A DNA stretch of 41,634 nucleotides from an uncultured Burkholderiales bacterium (lineage in GTDB: Bacteria; Pseudomonadota; Gammaproteobacteria; Burkholderiales; Burkholderiaceae_C): assembly GCA_937891665.1 (NCBI GenBank), contig CALAGS010000213.1, positions 1 to 41,634 on the forward strand, written 5' to 3'. How positions within the stretch are numbered: position 1 is the first letter of the stretch; each line of letters opens with the position of its first letter. This document shows positions 9,832 to 18,405 of the stretch, in pieces. Made by a program: the position numbers and the translations under genes. The notes under the pieces were generated by a model, which did no database searches, had not been told where the DNA came from, and saw only the letters and a program-made list of their open reading frames with translations.

Positions 9832-10893
9832 ATGTCGTCATTGCCCCCCATCGCTATCACGCTAGGAGATCCTTGCGGCATTGGCCCAGAAATCATTGCG
9901 CGTGCATTTTTGAACGATGCGTTGTCGCCCAAAGACCGGCCTGTCACACAGGCTTGTTTTGTGGCGGGCGATGCACAGGCGATGCAAAAAGCAGTCAACT
10001 TGGTAGATCCAAAAGCGCTTCAACTCAAACTGCAAGTCATTCAAAAGCCAGCGCAAGCGCAGAATTTGCCGGCAGGCGTCATCCCAGTTTTGCAAGTTGC
10101 GGCATTGGCCTCACAACTGCCCTACGGGGCAGTCCATGCCGAGGCAGGTCGGTTTGCTGGGCAATGTGTGGTGTGGGCTGCGCAGGCCGCGCTTCGCAAA
10201 GAAATTGCCGCCATGGTCACTGCGCCGCTGCACAAAGAAGCACTTTCTGCAGCAGGCTCTCCCTTCAATCAATTTCCTGGGCATACCGAGTTGCTGCAGT
10301 TCGAGGCTGCCCAATTCTCGGGTGTGCGCTTGGCGGACATGCCAGTGAGAATGATGTTGGCCAACGGTGAGTTGCGTGTCGTGTTAGTGAGTATTCACGT
10401 TTCCTTGCGCCAAGCTCTAGATGCTGTCACTTATGACAACGTGCTTGAGAGTCTGCGCATTACCCATCAATCACTCAGCATGTTGCTGGGACGTGCTCCC
10501 AAAATTGGTGTTTCCGGACTTAACCCACATGCAGGTGAGGCTGGCTTGTTTGGCCGAGAAGAAATAGAAATCATTCAGCCTGCCATGGCCCAAGCCAAAT
10601 CTGAGGGTATTTTGGCGCTAGGGCCTCATGCGCCTGACACTGTTTTCATGCGTGCACGTCAAAAGCAAGGTGCTGATTCTGAATTTGATGTGGTTCTGGC
10701 CATGTACCACGATCAAGGCCTCATCCCCGTCAAATACATGGGCCTAGAGCAGGGCGTCAATGTCACCCTTGGTTTGCCATTGGTGCGAACCAGCCCCGAT
10801 CACGGCACGGCTTTTGACATTGCCGGACAGGGCTGTGCCGATGCTTCCAGCATGGTGGCTGCCATCCGAATGGCGCGCCAGCTGATTCCCTGA
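9832..10893 (+). CDS. pdxA: 4-hydroxythreonine-4-phosphate dehydrogenase
   Basis: This 353-aa NAD-dependent enzyme oxidises 4-phosphohydroxy-L-threonine in the DXP-dependent pyridoxal-phosphate pathway. The N terminus IAITLGDPCGIGPEI is the family signature; FPGHTELL, GLNPHAGE and MYHDQGLIPVKYMG contain the histidines that bind the divalent metal. Length is slightly above the E. coli enzyme. It is divergent from the HtrA-type gene across about 100 bases. Its product supplies PLP, the cofactor of HisC and of the ammonia-lyase later in the window, but no shared regulation can be seen. Confidence 0.96.
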   Translation: MSSLPPIAITLGDPCGIGPEIIARAFLNDALSPKDRPVTQACFVAGDAQAMQKAVNLVDPKALQLKLQVIQKPAQAQNLPAGVIPVLQVAALASQLPYGAVHAEAGRFAGQCVVWAAQAALRKEIAAMVTAPLHKEALSAAGSPFNQFPGHTELLQFEAAQFSGVRLADMPVRMMLANGELRVVLVSIHVSLRQALDAVTYDNVLESLRITHQSLSMLLGRAPKIGVSGLNPHAGEAGLFGREEIEIIQPAMAQAKSEGILALGPHAPDTVFMRARQKQGADSEFDVVLAMYHDQGLIPVKYMGLEQGVNVTLGLPLVRTSPDHGTAFDIAGQGCADASSMVAAIRMARQLIP

Positions 10894-10902
10894 GTCGGAG
10901 CA

Positions 10903-10938
10903 GGGGCTAGAAATGGCCCCCCCGCAGTCGGCTACAAT
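10903..10938 (+). promoter_or_regulatory. Possible petABC promoter region with small inverted repeat
   Basis: A -10-like TACAAT lies at 10933-10938, about 40 bases before the petA start. No convincing -35 is found at the right distance. Just upstream, GGGGC (10903-10907) and GCCCC (10916-10920) can pair around an 8-base loop, perhaps a weak terminator for pdxA or an operator. This is a tentative call. Confidence 0.3.
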
Positions 10939-10978
10939 CCAAGGCTAAACCCTGATACCGATTCGCTAGAGGATTCTC

Positions 10979-11575
10979 ATGAGTGATACCCCAGTCGACA
11001 GCAGCAAAAGGACGTGGCTGATTGCCTCTACTTGTGCTGGCGCCGTAGGCGCAGGCTTCGTCGCCACACCTTTTGTCAGCACTTTCCAGCCTTCCGAGCG
11101 CGCCAAAGCCGCCGGTGCGGCCGTTGAAGTCGATATTTCCGAAGTCAAACCCGGTGAGAAGCTCACCGTTGAATGGCGCGGCAAACCCGTGTGGATCATG
11201 CGCCGCACTCCCGAGCAGGTTGAAGCCTTGAAGAAGCTCGATGGTCAATTGGCCGATCCAGCCTCTGACCGCCAGGCTTACCCAACGCCCGAATACGCCA
11301 AAAACACCCATCGCTCTATCAAACCTGAGTTCATGGTGGCCGTTGGCATCTGCACCCATTTGGGTTGCTCGCCTGGCGACAAATTTCAAACAGGCCCACA
11401 GCCTTCTTTGCCAGACGATTGGCAAGGCGGCTTTTTGTGCGCTTGCCACGGTTCTACCTTTGACTTTGCTGGCCGCGTGTTCAAAAACAAACCCGCCCCC
11501 GACAATTTGGAAGTGCCACCCCACATGTACCTGTCCGACAGCATGCTGCTGATCGGTGAAGACAAGAAGGCTTGA
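10979..11575 (+). CDS. petA: Ubiquinol-cytochrome c reductase, Rieske iron-sulfur subunit
   Basis: This 198-aa subunit of the bc1 complex carries the 2Fe-2S cluster: CTHLGC (C125, H127) and CACHGS (C154, H157) supply the ligands, and C130 and C156 the conserved disulfide. An N-terminal anchor (about 13-34) precedes the periplasmic domain. Rieske proteins normally need Tat for export; the signal here reads SSKRTWLIAS, with Lys-Arg in place of Arg-Arg. GAGG lies seven bases before the ATG. Box II reads CAC instead of the usual CPC, a conservative change. It heads the petABC operon. Confidence 0.97.
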   Translation: MSDTPVDSSKRTWLIASTCAGAVGAGFVATPFVSTFQPSERAKAAGAAVEVDISEVKPGEKLTVEWRGKPVWIMRRTPEQVEALKKLDGQLADPASDRQAYPTPEYAKNTHRSIKPEFMVAVGICTHLGCSPGDKFQTGPQPSLPDDWQGGFLCACHGSTFDFAGRVFKNKPAPDNLEVPPHMYLSDSMLLIGEDKKA

Positions 11576-11586
11576 GGCAAACCACC

Positions 11587-12996
11587 ATGGCTGAATTCAA
11601 GGAAATTTCCCCCAACGCCTCTGCTGGCGAAAAAATGATGAACTGGGTCGATAACCGCTTCCCAGCGACTTCGTTGTTCAAAGCTCACATGAGCGAGTAT
11701 TACGCATCCAAAAACTTGAACATTTGGTATGTGTTTGGCGCCCTGTCATTGCTCGTGCTAGTCATCCAAATCGTCACCGGCATTTTCTTGGTGATGCATT
11801 ACAAACCTGATGCCAATCTCGCTTTTGCCTCTGTCGAATACATCATGCGCGATGTGCCATGGGGTTGGCTCATTCGCTACATGCACTCCACGGGTGCTTC
11901 TGCTTTCTTCGTTGTGGTGTACCTGCACATGTTCCGTGGCCTCATGTACGGCAGCTATCGCAAGCCGCGTGAGTTGGTCTGGATTTTTGGCTGCGCCATC
12001 TTCTTGTGCCTCATGGCCGAAGCTTTCATGGGCTACTTGTTGCCTTGGGGTCAAATGTCTTACTGGGGCGCCCAAGTGATCGTGAACTTGTTCTCAGCCA
12101 TTCCTTTCATTGGTCCCGATTTGGCCTTGCTCATTCGCGGCGACTTTGTGGTGGGCGATGCTACTTTGAACCGCTTCTTCAGTTTCCACGTGATTGCAGT
12201 GCCCCTGGTTCTGTTGGGCTTGGTGGTGGCGCACATCATTGCTTTGCATGAAGTGGGCTCTAACAACCCCGACGGCGTTGAAATCAAGGCGCCCGGTGCA
12301 CCCAAAGACGCCCAGGGCCACCCCTTGGACGGCATCCCCTTCCATCCTTACTACACGGTGCACGACATCTTCTCTGTCAGCATTTTCCTGATGGTGTTCA
12401 CGGCCATTGTGTTTTTCGCGCCTGAGTTTGGCGGCTACTTCTTGGAGTACAACAACTTCATTCCAGCCGACCCCCTCAAGACGCCTTTGCACATTGCCCC
12501 CGTCTGGTACTTCACACCTTACTACTCCATGTTGCGCGCTATCACTGGCGAGATGATGTATGTCCTCATTGCTTGTGTCTTGCTGGGTGCATTTTTGGCA
12601 GTCAAAAACAACGCCATGCCAAGCATTCTCAAAGCAGGTGTTGTTGGCGGTGCCGTGGTCATTTCTGCCCTCATGTACGGTATTGATGCCAAGTTCTGGG
12701 GTGTGGTGGTCATGGGTGGTGCGGTCATCATCATGTTCTTCTTGCCTTGGCTTGACCACAGTCCTGTCAAATCAATTCGTTACCGTCCCGACTGGCACAA
12801 GTATGTGTACGCCGTGTTCGTGATTGACTTCTTGATCTTGGGTTACTTGGGTGTGCAACCGCCTTCACCCATCGGTGAGCGTGTTTCCCAAGTGGGCACC
12901 ATGTTCTATTTCGGCTTCTTCTTGCTCATGCCCTGGTGGAGCAAGTTGGGTACACCCAAACCTGTACCTGACCGCGTAGTTTTTGTTGCGCACTAA
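11587..12996 (+). CDS. petB: Cytochrome b of the bc1 complex
   Basis: This 469-aa integral membrane protein (about eight helices) binds haems bL and bH. The ligands are H100 and H114 (YMHSTGASAFFVVVYLHMFRG region) and H201 and H216 (FHVIAVPLVLLGLVVAH). The 15-residue step in the second pair is the longer spacing I associate with beta- and gammaproteobacterial cytochromes b. The N-terminal and C-terminal cytochrome b domains are in one chain. I chose ATG 11587 (start MAEFKEISPN); an in-frame TTG at 11572 would overlap petA and looks unlikely. It lies 11 bases after petA. Confidence 0.96.
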   Translation: MAEFKEISPNASAGEKMMNWVDNRFPATSLFKAHMSEYYASKNLNIWYVFGALSLLVLVIQIVTGIFLVMHYKPDANLAFASVEYIMRDVPWGWLIRYMHSTGASAFFVVVYLHMFRGLMYGSYRKPRELVWIFGCAIFLCLMAEAFMGYLLPWGQMSYWGAQVIVNLFSAIPFIGPDLALLIRGDFVVGDATLNRFFSFHVIAVPLVLLGLVVAHIIALHEVGSNNPDGVEIKAPGAPKDAQGHPLDGIPFHPYYTVHDIFSVSIFLMVFTAIVFFAPEFGGYFLEYNNFIPADPLKTPLHIAPVWYFTPYYSMLRAITGEMMYVLIACVLLGAFLAVKNNAMPSILKAGVVGGAVVISALMYGIDAKFWGVVVMGGAVIIMFFLPWLDHSPVKSIRYRPDWHKYVYAVFVIDFLILGYLGVQPPSPIGERVSQVGTMFYFGFFLLMPWWSKLGTPKPVPDRVVFVAH

Positions 12997-13014
12997 GCCC
13001 AGGAGTCCTTAAGT

Positions 13015-13782
13015 ATGAAAATTATTCAAAAATTTGTGCTGAGTTTGTGTGTGGCATTTGCTGCCATTTCCGGTGTACAGGCAGCTGGTGGTAACGCTAT
13101 TGCGTGGGACAAAGCGCCCGGTAAAACCAACGATTTAGCTTCTTTGCAAAATGGTGCCAAACTTTTTGTAAATTACTGCTTGAACTGCCACTCGGCAGCC
13201 TTCATGCGTTACAACCGCCTGCAAGACATTGGCCTCACCAACCAACAAATCAAAGACAACCTTTTGTTCGCCACTGACAAAGTGGGCGACACCATGAAGT
13301 CAAACATTGATCCTAAGCAAGCCAAAGACTGGTTTGGCGCTGTGCCCCCCGACCTCACTTTGGTGGCGCGCTCACGCTCTGGTCATGGCGGCACCGGTGC
13401 AGATTACCTCTACACGTATTTGCGCACGTACTACCGTGATGAAACCAAGCCAACAGGTTGGAACAATTTGGCTTTCCCCAATGTGGGCATGCCCAACCCA
13501 TTTTGGGAATTGCAAGGCGAGCGCATGCCAGTGTATGAAGAGCGCCAAGAGCACGGACAAGCCACGCAAATTTTCACAGGTTGGAAAGCAGTCAAGCCGG
13601 GCACTCTGACACCTTTGCAGTACGACCAAGCCGTTGGCGATTTGGTCAACTACTTGCAATGGATGGCTGAACCTGTTCAAAATACCCGTGTGCGCATTGG
13701 CGTTTGGGTCTTGATTTTCTTGTCCATCTTCACATTCATTGCATGGCGTTTGAATGCAGCCTACTGGAAAGACATTAAGTAA
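13015..13782 (+). CDS. petC: Cytochrome c1 of the bc1 complex
   Basis: This 255-aa periplasmic, membrane-anchored c-type cytochrome passes electrons from the Rieske protein to soluble cytochrome c. A signal peptide (1-23, ending GVQA) is followed by the haem site CLNCH (C55, C58, H59) and a C-terminal anchor (IGVWVLIFLSIFTFIAW, about 226-242). A strong AGGAG precedes the ATG. Transcription very probably ends at the hairpin downstream. The three pet genes are complete and adjacent, so the organism has a bc1-dependent respiratory chain. Confidence 0.96.
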   Translation: MKIIQKFVLSLCVAFAAISGVQAAGGNAIAWDKAPGKTNDLASLQNGAKLFVNYCLNCHSAAFMRYNRLQDIGLTNQQIKDNLLFATDKVGDTMKSNIDPKQAKDWFGAVPPDLTLVARSRSGHGGTGADYLYTYLRTYYRDETKPTGWNNLAFPNVGMPNPFWELQGERMPVYEERQEHGQATQIFTGWKAVKPGTLTPLQYDQAVGDLVNYLQWMAEPVQNTRVRIGVWVLIFLSIFTFIAWRLNAAYWKDIK

Positions 13783-13791
13783 TAACTCGTG

Positions 13792-13811
13792 ATTCGGGCA
13801 CATGCCCGAAT
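13792..13811 (+). other. Perfect stem-loop just after petC
   Basis: ATTCGGGCA (13792-13800) and TGCCCGAAT (13803-13811) form a 9-bp perfect inverted repeat with a 2-base spacer. No T tract follows, so it is not a normal intrinsic terminator by itself. It sits ten bases after the petC stop and six bases before the terminator stem; it may stabilise the petABC mRNA end or be a protein site. Confidence 0.5.
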
Positions 13812-13816
13812 TGATG

Positions 13817-13859
13817 GAGTGGGCAGGCCAGCCAACCCGGTGGCTTCCCACTCTTTTTT
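13817..13859 (+). terminator. Rho-independent terminator after petABC
   Basis: GAGTGGG (13817-13823) pairs with CCCACTC (13847-13853), with further GGC/GCC pairing inside, followed by six T residues (13854-13859). It separates petABC from sspA, whose ribosome binding site begins about 8 bases later. Confidence 0.8.
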
Positions 13860-13879
13860 GATTTTTAGGAGCCTTCACC

Positions 13880-14491
13880 ATGATGGTGCTTTATTCAGGT
13901 ACAACCTGCCCCTTCTCTCACCGTTGCCGTTTCGTGCTGTTTGAAAAAGGCATGGATTTTGAAATTCGCGATGTCGATTTGTACAACAAGCCCGAAGACA
14001 TCAATGTCATGAACCCCTATGGCCAAGTGCCTATTTTGGTGGAGCGTGATTTGATCTTGTACGAGTCCAACATCATCAACGAATACATTGATGAGCGTTT
14101 CCCTCACCCCCAGCTTATGCCCGGTGACCCCGTTGACCGTGCGCGCGTGCGCTTGTTCTTGCTCAACTTTGAAAAAGAATTGTTCACCCATGTGGCCACC
14201 TTGGAAAACCGCACGCTCAAGGGCAACGACAAAGCTTTGGAAAAAGCCCGCTTGCACATTCGTGATCGCTTGACCCAACTGGCCCCTGTGTTCTTGAAGA
14301 ACAAGTTCATGTTGGGTGACAACTTCTCGATGCTTGACGTGGCCATTGCACCTTTGCTCTGGCGCCTCGACTTTTACGGGATTGACCTGAGCAAAAACGC
14401 AGCACCTTTGCTTAAGTATGCCGAGCGAATCTTCTCTCGCCCAGCCTACATCGAGGCGCTCACGCCCTCAGAAAAGGTCATGCGCAAATAA
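13880..14491 (+). CDS. sspA: Stringent starvation protein A, GST-fold
   Basis: The 203-aa protein has a thioredoxin-like N-terminal domain (LYSGTTCPFSHRCRFVLFEK, 4-23) and an all-alpha GST C-terminal domain. SspA binds RNA polymerase and changes promoter use under starvation and acid stress in enterics; it lacks GST activity there. NPYGQVPILVERDLILYES (about 50-68) is the usual cis-Pro segment. Tandem ATGs (13880, 13883) follow TTAGGAG. It is followed after 35 bases by sspB, the conserved pair, so co-transcription is likely although the two proteins act separately. Confidence 0.94.
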   Translation: MMVLYSGTTCPFSHRCRFVLFEKGMDFEIRDVDLYNKPEDINVMNPYGQVPILVERDLILYESNIINEYIDERFPHPQLMPGDPVDRARVRLFLLNFEKELFTHVATLENRTLKGNDKALEKARLHIRDRLTQLAPVFLKNKFMLGDNFSMLDVAIAPLLWRLDFYGIDLSKNAAPLLKYAERIFSRPAYIEALTPSEKVMRK

Positions 14492-14526
14492 TTGCGAAAG
14501 CAATTTCGAACGCAGAGCAAAACACC

Positions 14527-14985
14527 ATGGTGATGAACGCACTGGAATCTCCTTCTACACGCCCTTATCTCATTCGGGCGATGTACGAGTGGTGTACCGA
14601 TCACTCTTTTACGCCCTACGTGGCCGTGAAAGTAGATGCATCGGTCCAAGTGCCACGAGATTTTGTGCAGGGTGGTGAAATTGTTTTGAACATCAGTTTC
14701 GATGCCACCAGCTCGCTTCAATTGGGCAATGAGTTCATCGAATTCAAAGCTCGTTTTGGCGGAAAGCCGTGCGACATCATGGTACCCATCCACCGCGTGA
14801 TGGCCATCTATGCGCGTGAAAATGGACAGGGCATGTCGTTCCCTGTCTCTGACTCTCCGTTGGGAACCACAGTGGTGGGCATGGACAAGTTGTACAAAGT
14901 GCCTGATGCAACTGAATCGACAGAAGAAAACAACAAGCCTGTGCCACCTTCTCCAACGCGTCCAACCCTGACCAGAATTAAATAA
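14527..14985 (+). CDS. sspB: ClpXP specificity-enhancing factor SspB
   Basis: The 152-aa adaptor delivers ssrA-tagged proteins to ClpXP. The N-terminal substrate-binding domain (RPYLIRAMYEWCTDHSFTP, YVAVKVD, VPRDFVQGGEIVLNIS) is followed by a flexible Thr/Glu/Pro-rich linker and the C-terminal RPTLTRIK, which matches the ClpX-docking tail of the family. An ATG at 14533 is an alternative start giving two residues less. No clear Shine-Dalgarno sequence precedes either. Confidence 0.94.
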   Translation: MVMNALESPSTRPYLIRAMYEWCTDHSFTPYVAVKVDASVQVPRDFVQGGEIVLNISFDATSSLQLGNEFIEFKARFGGKPCDIMVPIHRVMAIYARENGQGMSFPVSDSPLGTTVVGMDKLYKVPDATESTEENNKPVPPSPTRPTLTRIK

Positions 14986-15010
14986 GCGCTTTCAAAAACT
15001 GAGCGTGGCC

Positions 15011-15039
15011 CTCAAAAACTGCGATTATTGAATTACAAT
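15011..15039 (+). promoter_or_regulatory. Candidate tRNA-Thr promoter
   Basis: TACAAT at 15034-15039 is a reasonable -10, ending nine bases before the mature tRNA 5' end. The hexamer 17 bases upstream (CTCAAA, 15011-15016) is a poor -35. The call rests mainly on position. Confidence 0.35.
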
Positions 15040-15048
15040 TCAGCCCGT

Positions 15049-15124
15049 GCCGCTTTAGCTCAGTTGGTAGAGCAACCGCCTTGTAAGCGGTAGGTCGTCA
15101 GTTCGAATCCGACAAGCGGCACCA
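15049..15124 (+). tRNA. tRNA-Thr (anticodon TGT)
   Basis: A 76-base cloverleaf with encoded CCA. Acceptor strands GCCGCTT and AAGCGGC pair fully; the anticodon arm ACCGC-CTTGTAA-GCGGT shows anticodon TGT; the T loop is GTTCGAATC. The D arm TAGCTCAGTTGGTAGAGCA is canonical. It reads codon ACA and, with wobble modification, possibly other ACN codons. Confidence 0.97.
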
Positions 15125-15130
15125 CTTTGA

Positions 15131-15158
15131 AAATCCAGCCTTTTGGTTGGTTTTTTTT
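15131..15158 (+). terminator. Rho-independent terminator after tRNA-Thr
   Basis: CCAGCC (15135-15140) and GGTTGG (15145-15150) pair around a TTTT loop (one G-T pair), with flanking A/T pairing, followed by eight T residues (15151-15158). It lies seven bases after the tRNA end and just downstream of the convergent DUF721 gene stop. Confidence 0.75.
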
Positions 15159-15172
15159 CGTCTGTCACATCT

Positions 15173-15481
15173 TCAGCGCGGATTTTGAAGTATTTTGAGG
15201 CGAATTTTCTCAACGCTGTGCCCATGGCTTTTGAGATGGGCCTGAAGCGCAGGCAGCATTTGACGCAGTTTGGCCGCGGCCGCATTGGAATTGACCAAAA
15301 TACACCACTCTGTGCCATCAATAGGCCCGGCCTGAATGGCACTTCTCAACGGCCCAGGAATGAGGCTTTGTAAAGATTGGAGACGCAGGCTTGATTCTCG
15401 GGTGAGTTCTGTCAAGCGCGCCAAACTGGGCGATTCTTGCGCCGCTTCCATGAGGGTGACTGCCTGGTTGATTTTTGCCAT
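15173..15481 (-). CDS. Short DUF721/DciA-like protein
   Basis: The 102-aa protein matches the DUF721 pattern: a helix with LTRESSLRLQSLQSLIPGPL, then GTEWCILVNSNAAAAKLRQMLPAL (about 55-78), a KH-like strand-helix typical of DciA, the replicative DnaB-helicase loader of bacteria lacking DnaC. It is shorter than well studied DciA proteins and has little outside the core domain. AGGGA precedes the ATG at 15481. Its position next to secA, divergent, is usual for betaproteobacteria. The family call is by pattern only; loader function is inference. Confidence 0.75.
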   Translation of the reverse strand: MAKINQAVTLMEAAQESPSLARLTELTRESSLRLQSLQSLIPGPLRSAIQAGPIDGTEWCILVNSNAAAAKLRQMLPALQAHLKSHGHSVEKIRLKILQNPR

Positions 15482-15527
15482 CCCTGCATTATGCGAGAGC
15501 CCTGATCATCTGCCGGAAATTTCGGCT

Positions 15528-15553
15528 AACTGCCTGCACTCAGCAGTTAAAAT
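15528..15553 (+). promoter_or_regulatory. Inverted repeat and -10-like element upstream of secA
   Basis: AACTGC (15528-15533) and GCAGTT (15543-15548) are a perfect 6-base inverted repeat; TAAAAT (15548-15553) adjoins it and could be a -10, with a transcript leader of about 100 bases before secA. No good -35 is seen. This is the only structure noticed in the 176-base DUF721-secA gap. Confidence 0.3.
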
Positions 15554-15657
15554 GTCGAGTTCACATGCGCTCTTTGCGTACGTACTTTTGAATCCACTTT
15601 AAGACAGGATTTTCGGGCAAGTCTTTGCGTTTTTGACCAAGATAGACCCGTGTCACC

Positions 15658-18396
15658 ATGGCCATCAATTTTTTGACCAAACTTTTCGGCAGTCGCAACG
15701 ACCGCACGATCAAACAGTACCGCAAAACTGTGACGCTTATCAATGGCTTAGAGGCTGAATACGAAGCCCTCAGCGATGAACAATTGCGCACTAAAACAGA
15801 CGAGTTTCGAGCTCGCGTGGCGGAAGGTGAATCTTTAGACAAAATTTTGCCTGAAGCTTTTGCTGTTGTTCGTGAGGGTTCGAAGCGCGTCATGAAGATG
15901 CGACACTTTGACGTGCAAATGTTAGGTGGTATTTCTTTGCACAAAGGCAAAATTTCTGAAATGGGGACCGGTGAAGGTAAAACTTTAACGGCCACACTGG
16001 CCGTGTATTTGAATGCATTGGCCAACAAAGGTGTGCATGTGGTCACCGTCAACGACTACTTGGCCAGTCGCGATGCGCAGTGGATGGGCAAGCTTTACAA
16101 CTTTCTTGGCATGAGCGTGGGCATCAACTTGTCCCAACTCTCGCGCGAAGAAAAACAGGCAGCTTACAACTCAGACATCACATACGGTACCAACAACGAA
16201 TTTGGTTTTGATTATTTGCGGGACAACATGGTCTATGAGGCCAAAGACCGTGTTCAACGCGGCCTGAACTACGCCATCGTTGACGAGGTCGACTCCATTT
16301 TGATTGATGAGGCGCGCACACCTCTCATCATCAGCGGTCAAGCTGACGATCAAACGGCTCAATACCAAGCCATGAACCAAGTGGTTCCTTTGCTGACTCG
16401 CCAAGAAGGCGAGGCCGATCCTCGCACCGGCGAGGGCATCACCAAGCCCGGTGATTTCACGGTCGATGAAAAATCGCACCAAGTGTTCTTGACCGAACAG
16501 GGACACGAAAAAGCAGAAAGCATTTTGGCCAGTGCAGGCCTCATTCCTGAAGGTGCAAGCCTTTACGACCCCGCCAACATTGCGCTCATGCACCACCTCA
16601 CGGCCGCATTGCGCGCCAAGCACATCTATCACCGCGATCAGCACTATGTGGTGCAGGAAGGTGAAATCGTCATCGTTGACGAATTCACAGGCCGTCTCAT
16701 GACGGGTCGCCGCTGGAGCGACGGCTTACACCAAGCGGTTGAAGCCAAAGAAGGTGTGGCCATTCAGGCTGAGAACCAAACCATGGCCTCCATCACCTTC
16801 CAAAACTATTTCCGTTTGTACGGAAAACTGGGCGGCATGACAGGCACGGCAGACACAGAAGCCTACGAGTTTCAAGAAATTTATGGCCTCGAAACCGTGG
16901 TCATTCCCCCCAATCGCGTCAGTCGACGCCAAGACCAACTCGATCGTGTTTACAAATCAGCACCAGAAAAATACAACGCCGCCATTGCCGATATTCGGGA
17001 GTGTTTCGAGCGGGGCCAGCCCGTGTTGGTGGGAACCACTTCCATCGAAAACTCAGAACTTATTTCTGAGTTGCTCACCAAAGCCAAGTTACCTCACCAA
17101 GTATTGAACGCCAAGCAGCATGCCCGAGAGGCTGACATCATTGCGCAAGCAGGTCGCCCTGGCATGATCACCATTGCGACCAACATGGCCGGCCGCGGCA
17201 CTGACATCGTCTTGGGTGGCAACATTGAAAAAGACATTCAGGCTGTTGAGTCCGATGAAAGTTTGAGCCAAGAACAACGACAAGCGCAAGTTGCTGCCAA
17301 GCGCACCGAGTGGCTCAGTGTGCACGAGCAAGTCAAGTCTTTGGGCGGCCTTCGCATCATTGCCACCGAACGTCACGAGTCACGCCGCATTGACAATCAA
17401 TTGCGCGGCCGTTCGGGCCGTCAGGGTGACCCTGGCTCTTCGCGTTTTTATTTGAGCCTAGACGATCCCCTCATGCGCATTTTTGCGGGCGACCGCGTAC
17501 GCGCCATCATGGACCGTCTCAAAATGCCAGAAGGCGAAGCCATTGAAGCCGGCATGGTCACTCGCAGCATTGAAAGTGCGCAACGCAAAGTGGAAGCGCG
17601 CAACTTTGACACGCGCAAACAGTTGCTTGAATACGATGATGTGTCCAACGATCAGCGCAAGGTCATTTACCAACAGCGCAATGACATCATCGATGCCAAA
17701 GAGATGGACGCGCAAATTATGGCCTTGCGCGAAGGCAGCTTCACTGATTTGGTTCGCCAGTATGTGCCCCAAGAATCTGTTGAGGAGCAGTGGGACTTGG
17801 TGGGCCTAGAACGTGTGCTAAACGACGAATGGCAAATGCAATTGTCCTTGCGTGAGAAAGTAGAAGCCGCCACTGCGATCACAGACGAAGAAATTCTCGA
17901 AATGGTTTTGACTGCAGCCAACACGGCATTCAAAGTCAAATTAGATGCGGTCGGTGTTGAAAACTTTGTGCCCTTCGAACGTGTCGTTTTGTTGCAAAGC
18001 ATCGACACCCACTGGCGCGAGCACCTGAGTTCTTTGGATTATTTGCGCCAAGGCATTCACTTGCGTGGTTACGCGCAAAAGCAACCTAAGCAAGAGTACA
18101 AACGAGAAGCTTTTGAACTCTTTGGTCAATTGCTCGACTCTGTTAAAAACGAAGTCACACGCGTTTTGATGAACGTGAAAATTGAATCCAGTGAGCAAAT
18201 TGGCGAAGCGGCGCAAGTCTTGGAAGAGCGCGCAGAAAATATCAGCAACGTGACTTACACCGCGCCTGATGAGCAAGGCCAGCAACAGTCGCAACCAGAA
18301 TCTGAAAGCAAATTGTTTGCGCCTGTGGGTCGCAACGAAGCTTGCCCATGCGGCAGCGGTAAAAAATACAAGTTCTGCCACGGTAAGTTGGCATAA
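15658..18396 (+). CDS. secA: Preprotein translocase ATPase SecA
   Basis: The 912-aa motor drives Sec-dependent export through SecYEG. Walker A is GTGEGKT (103-109); the DEAD-like box appears as [16 protein letters not shown] (about 208-223); the second RecA-like domain has [15 protein letters not shown] and the [17 protein letters not shown] arginine-finger region. The C terminus ends with the zinc motif [13 protein letters not shown] (C896, C898, C907, H908), which contacts SecB and ribosomes. Length is standard. No clear Shine-Dalgarno precedes the ATG. No secM-like gene lies upstream. It is divergent from the DUF721 gene. Confidence 0.98.
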   Translation: MAINFLTKLFGSRNDRTIKQYRKTVTLINGLEAEYEALSDEQLRTKTDEFRARVAEGESLDKILPEAFAVVREGSKRVMKMRHFDVQMLGGISLHKGKISEMGTGEGKTLTATLAVYLNALANKGVHVVTVNDYLASRDAQWMGKLYNFLGMSVGINLSQLSREEKQAAYNSDITYGTNNEFGFDYLRDNMVYEAKDRVQRGLNYAIVDEVDSILIDEARTPLIISGQADDQTAQYQAMNQVVPLLTRQEGEADPRTGEGITKPGDFTVDEKSHQVFLTEQGHEKAESILASAGLIPEGASLYDPANIALMHHLTAALRAKHIYHRDQHYVVQEGEIVIVDEFTGRLMTGRRWSDGLHQAVEAKEGVAIQAENQTMASITFQNYFRLYGKLGGMTGTADTEAYEFQEIYGLETVVIPPNRVSRRQDQLDRVYKSAPEKYNAAIADIRECFERGQPVLVGTTSIENSELISELLTKAKLPHQVLNAKQHAREADIIAQAGRPGMITIATNMAGRGTDIVLGGNIEKDIQAVESDESLSQEQRQAQVAAKRTEWLSVHEQVKSLGGLRIIATERHESRRIDNQLRGRSGRQGDPGSSRFYLSLDDPLMRIFAGDRVRAIMDRLKMPEGEAIEAGMVTRSIESAQRKVEARNFDTRKQLLEYDDVSNDQRKVIYQQRNDIIDAKEMDAQIMALREGSFTDLVRQYVPQESVEEQWDLVGLERVLNDEWQMQLSLREKVEAATAITDEEILEMVLTAANTAFKVKLDAVGVENFVPFERVVLLQSIDTHWREHLSSLDYLRQGIHLRGYAQKQPKQEYKREAFELFGQLLDSVKNEVTRVLMNVKIESSEQIGEAAQVLEERAENISNVTYTAPDEQGQQQSQPESESKLFAPVGRNEACPCGSGKKYKFCHGKLA

Positions 18397-18405
18397 GAGG
18401 TTTTC

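Noticed and set aside
11572..11586. TTG start for cytochrome b
   Set aside because: It would overlap petA, and the family N terminus begins at the ATG 15 bases later.
12094..12759. 221-codon minus-strand frame within petB
   Set aside because: It lies wholly inside cytochrome b and its product is a His/Asp/Glu-rich mirror of membrane codons; not a gene.
15055..15342. Minus-strand frame across tRNA-Thr
   Set aside because: It runs through the tRNA and the terminator and overlaps the better-supported DUF721 gene in another frame.
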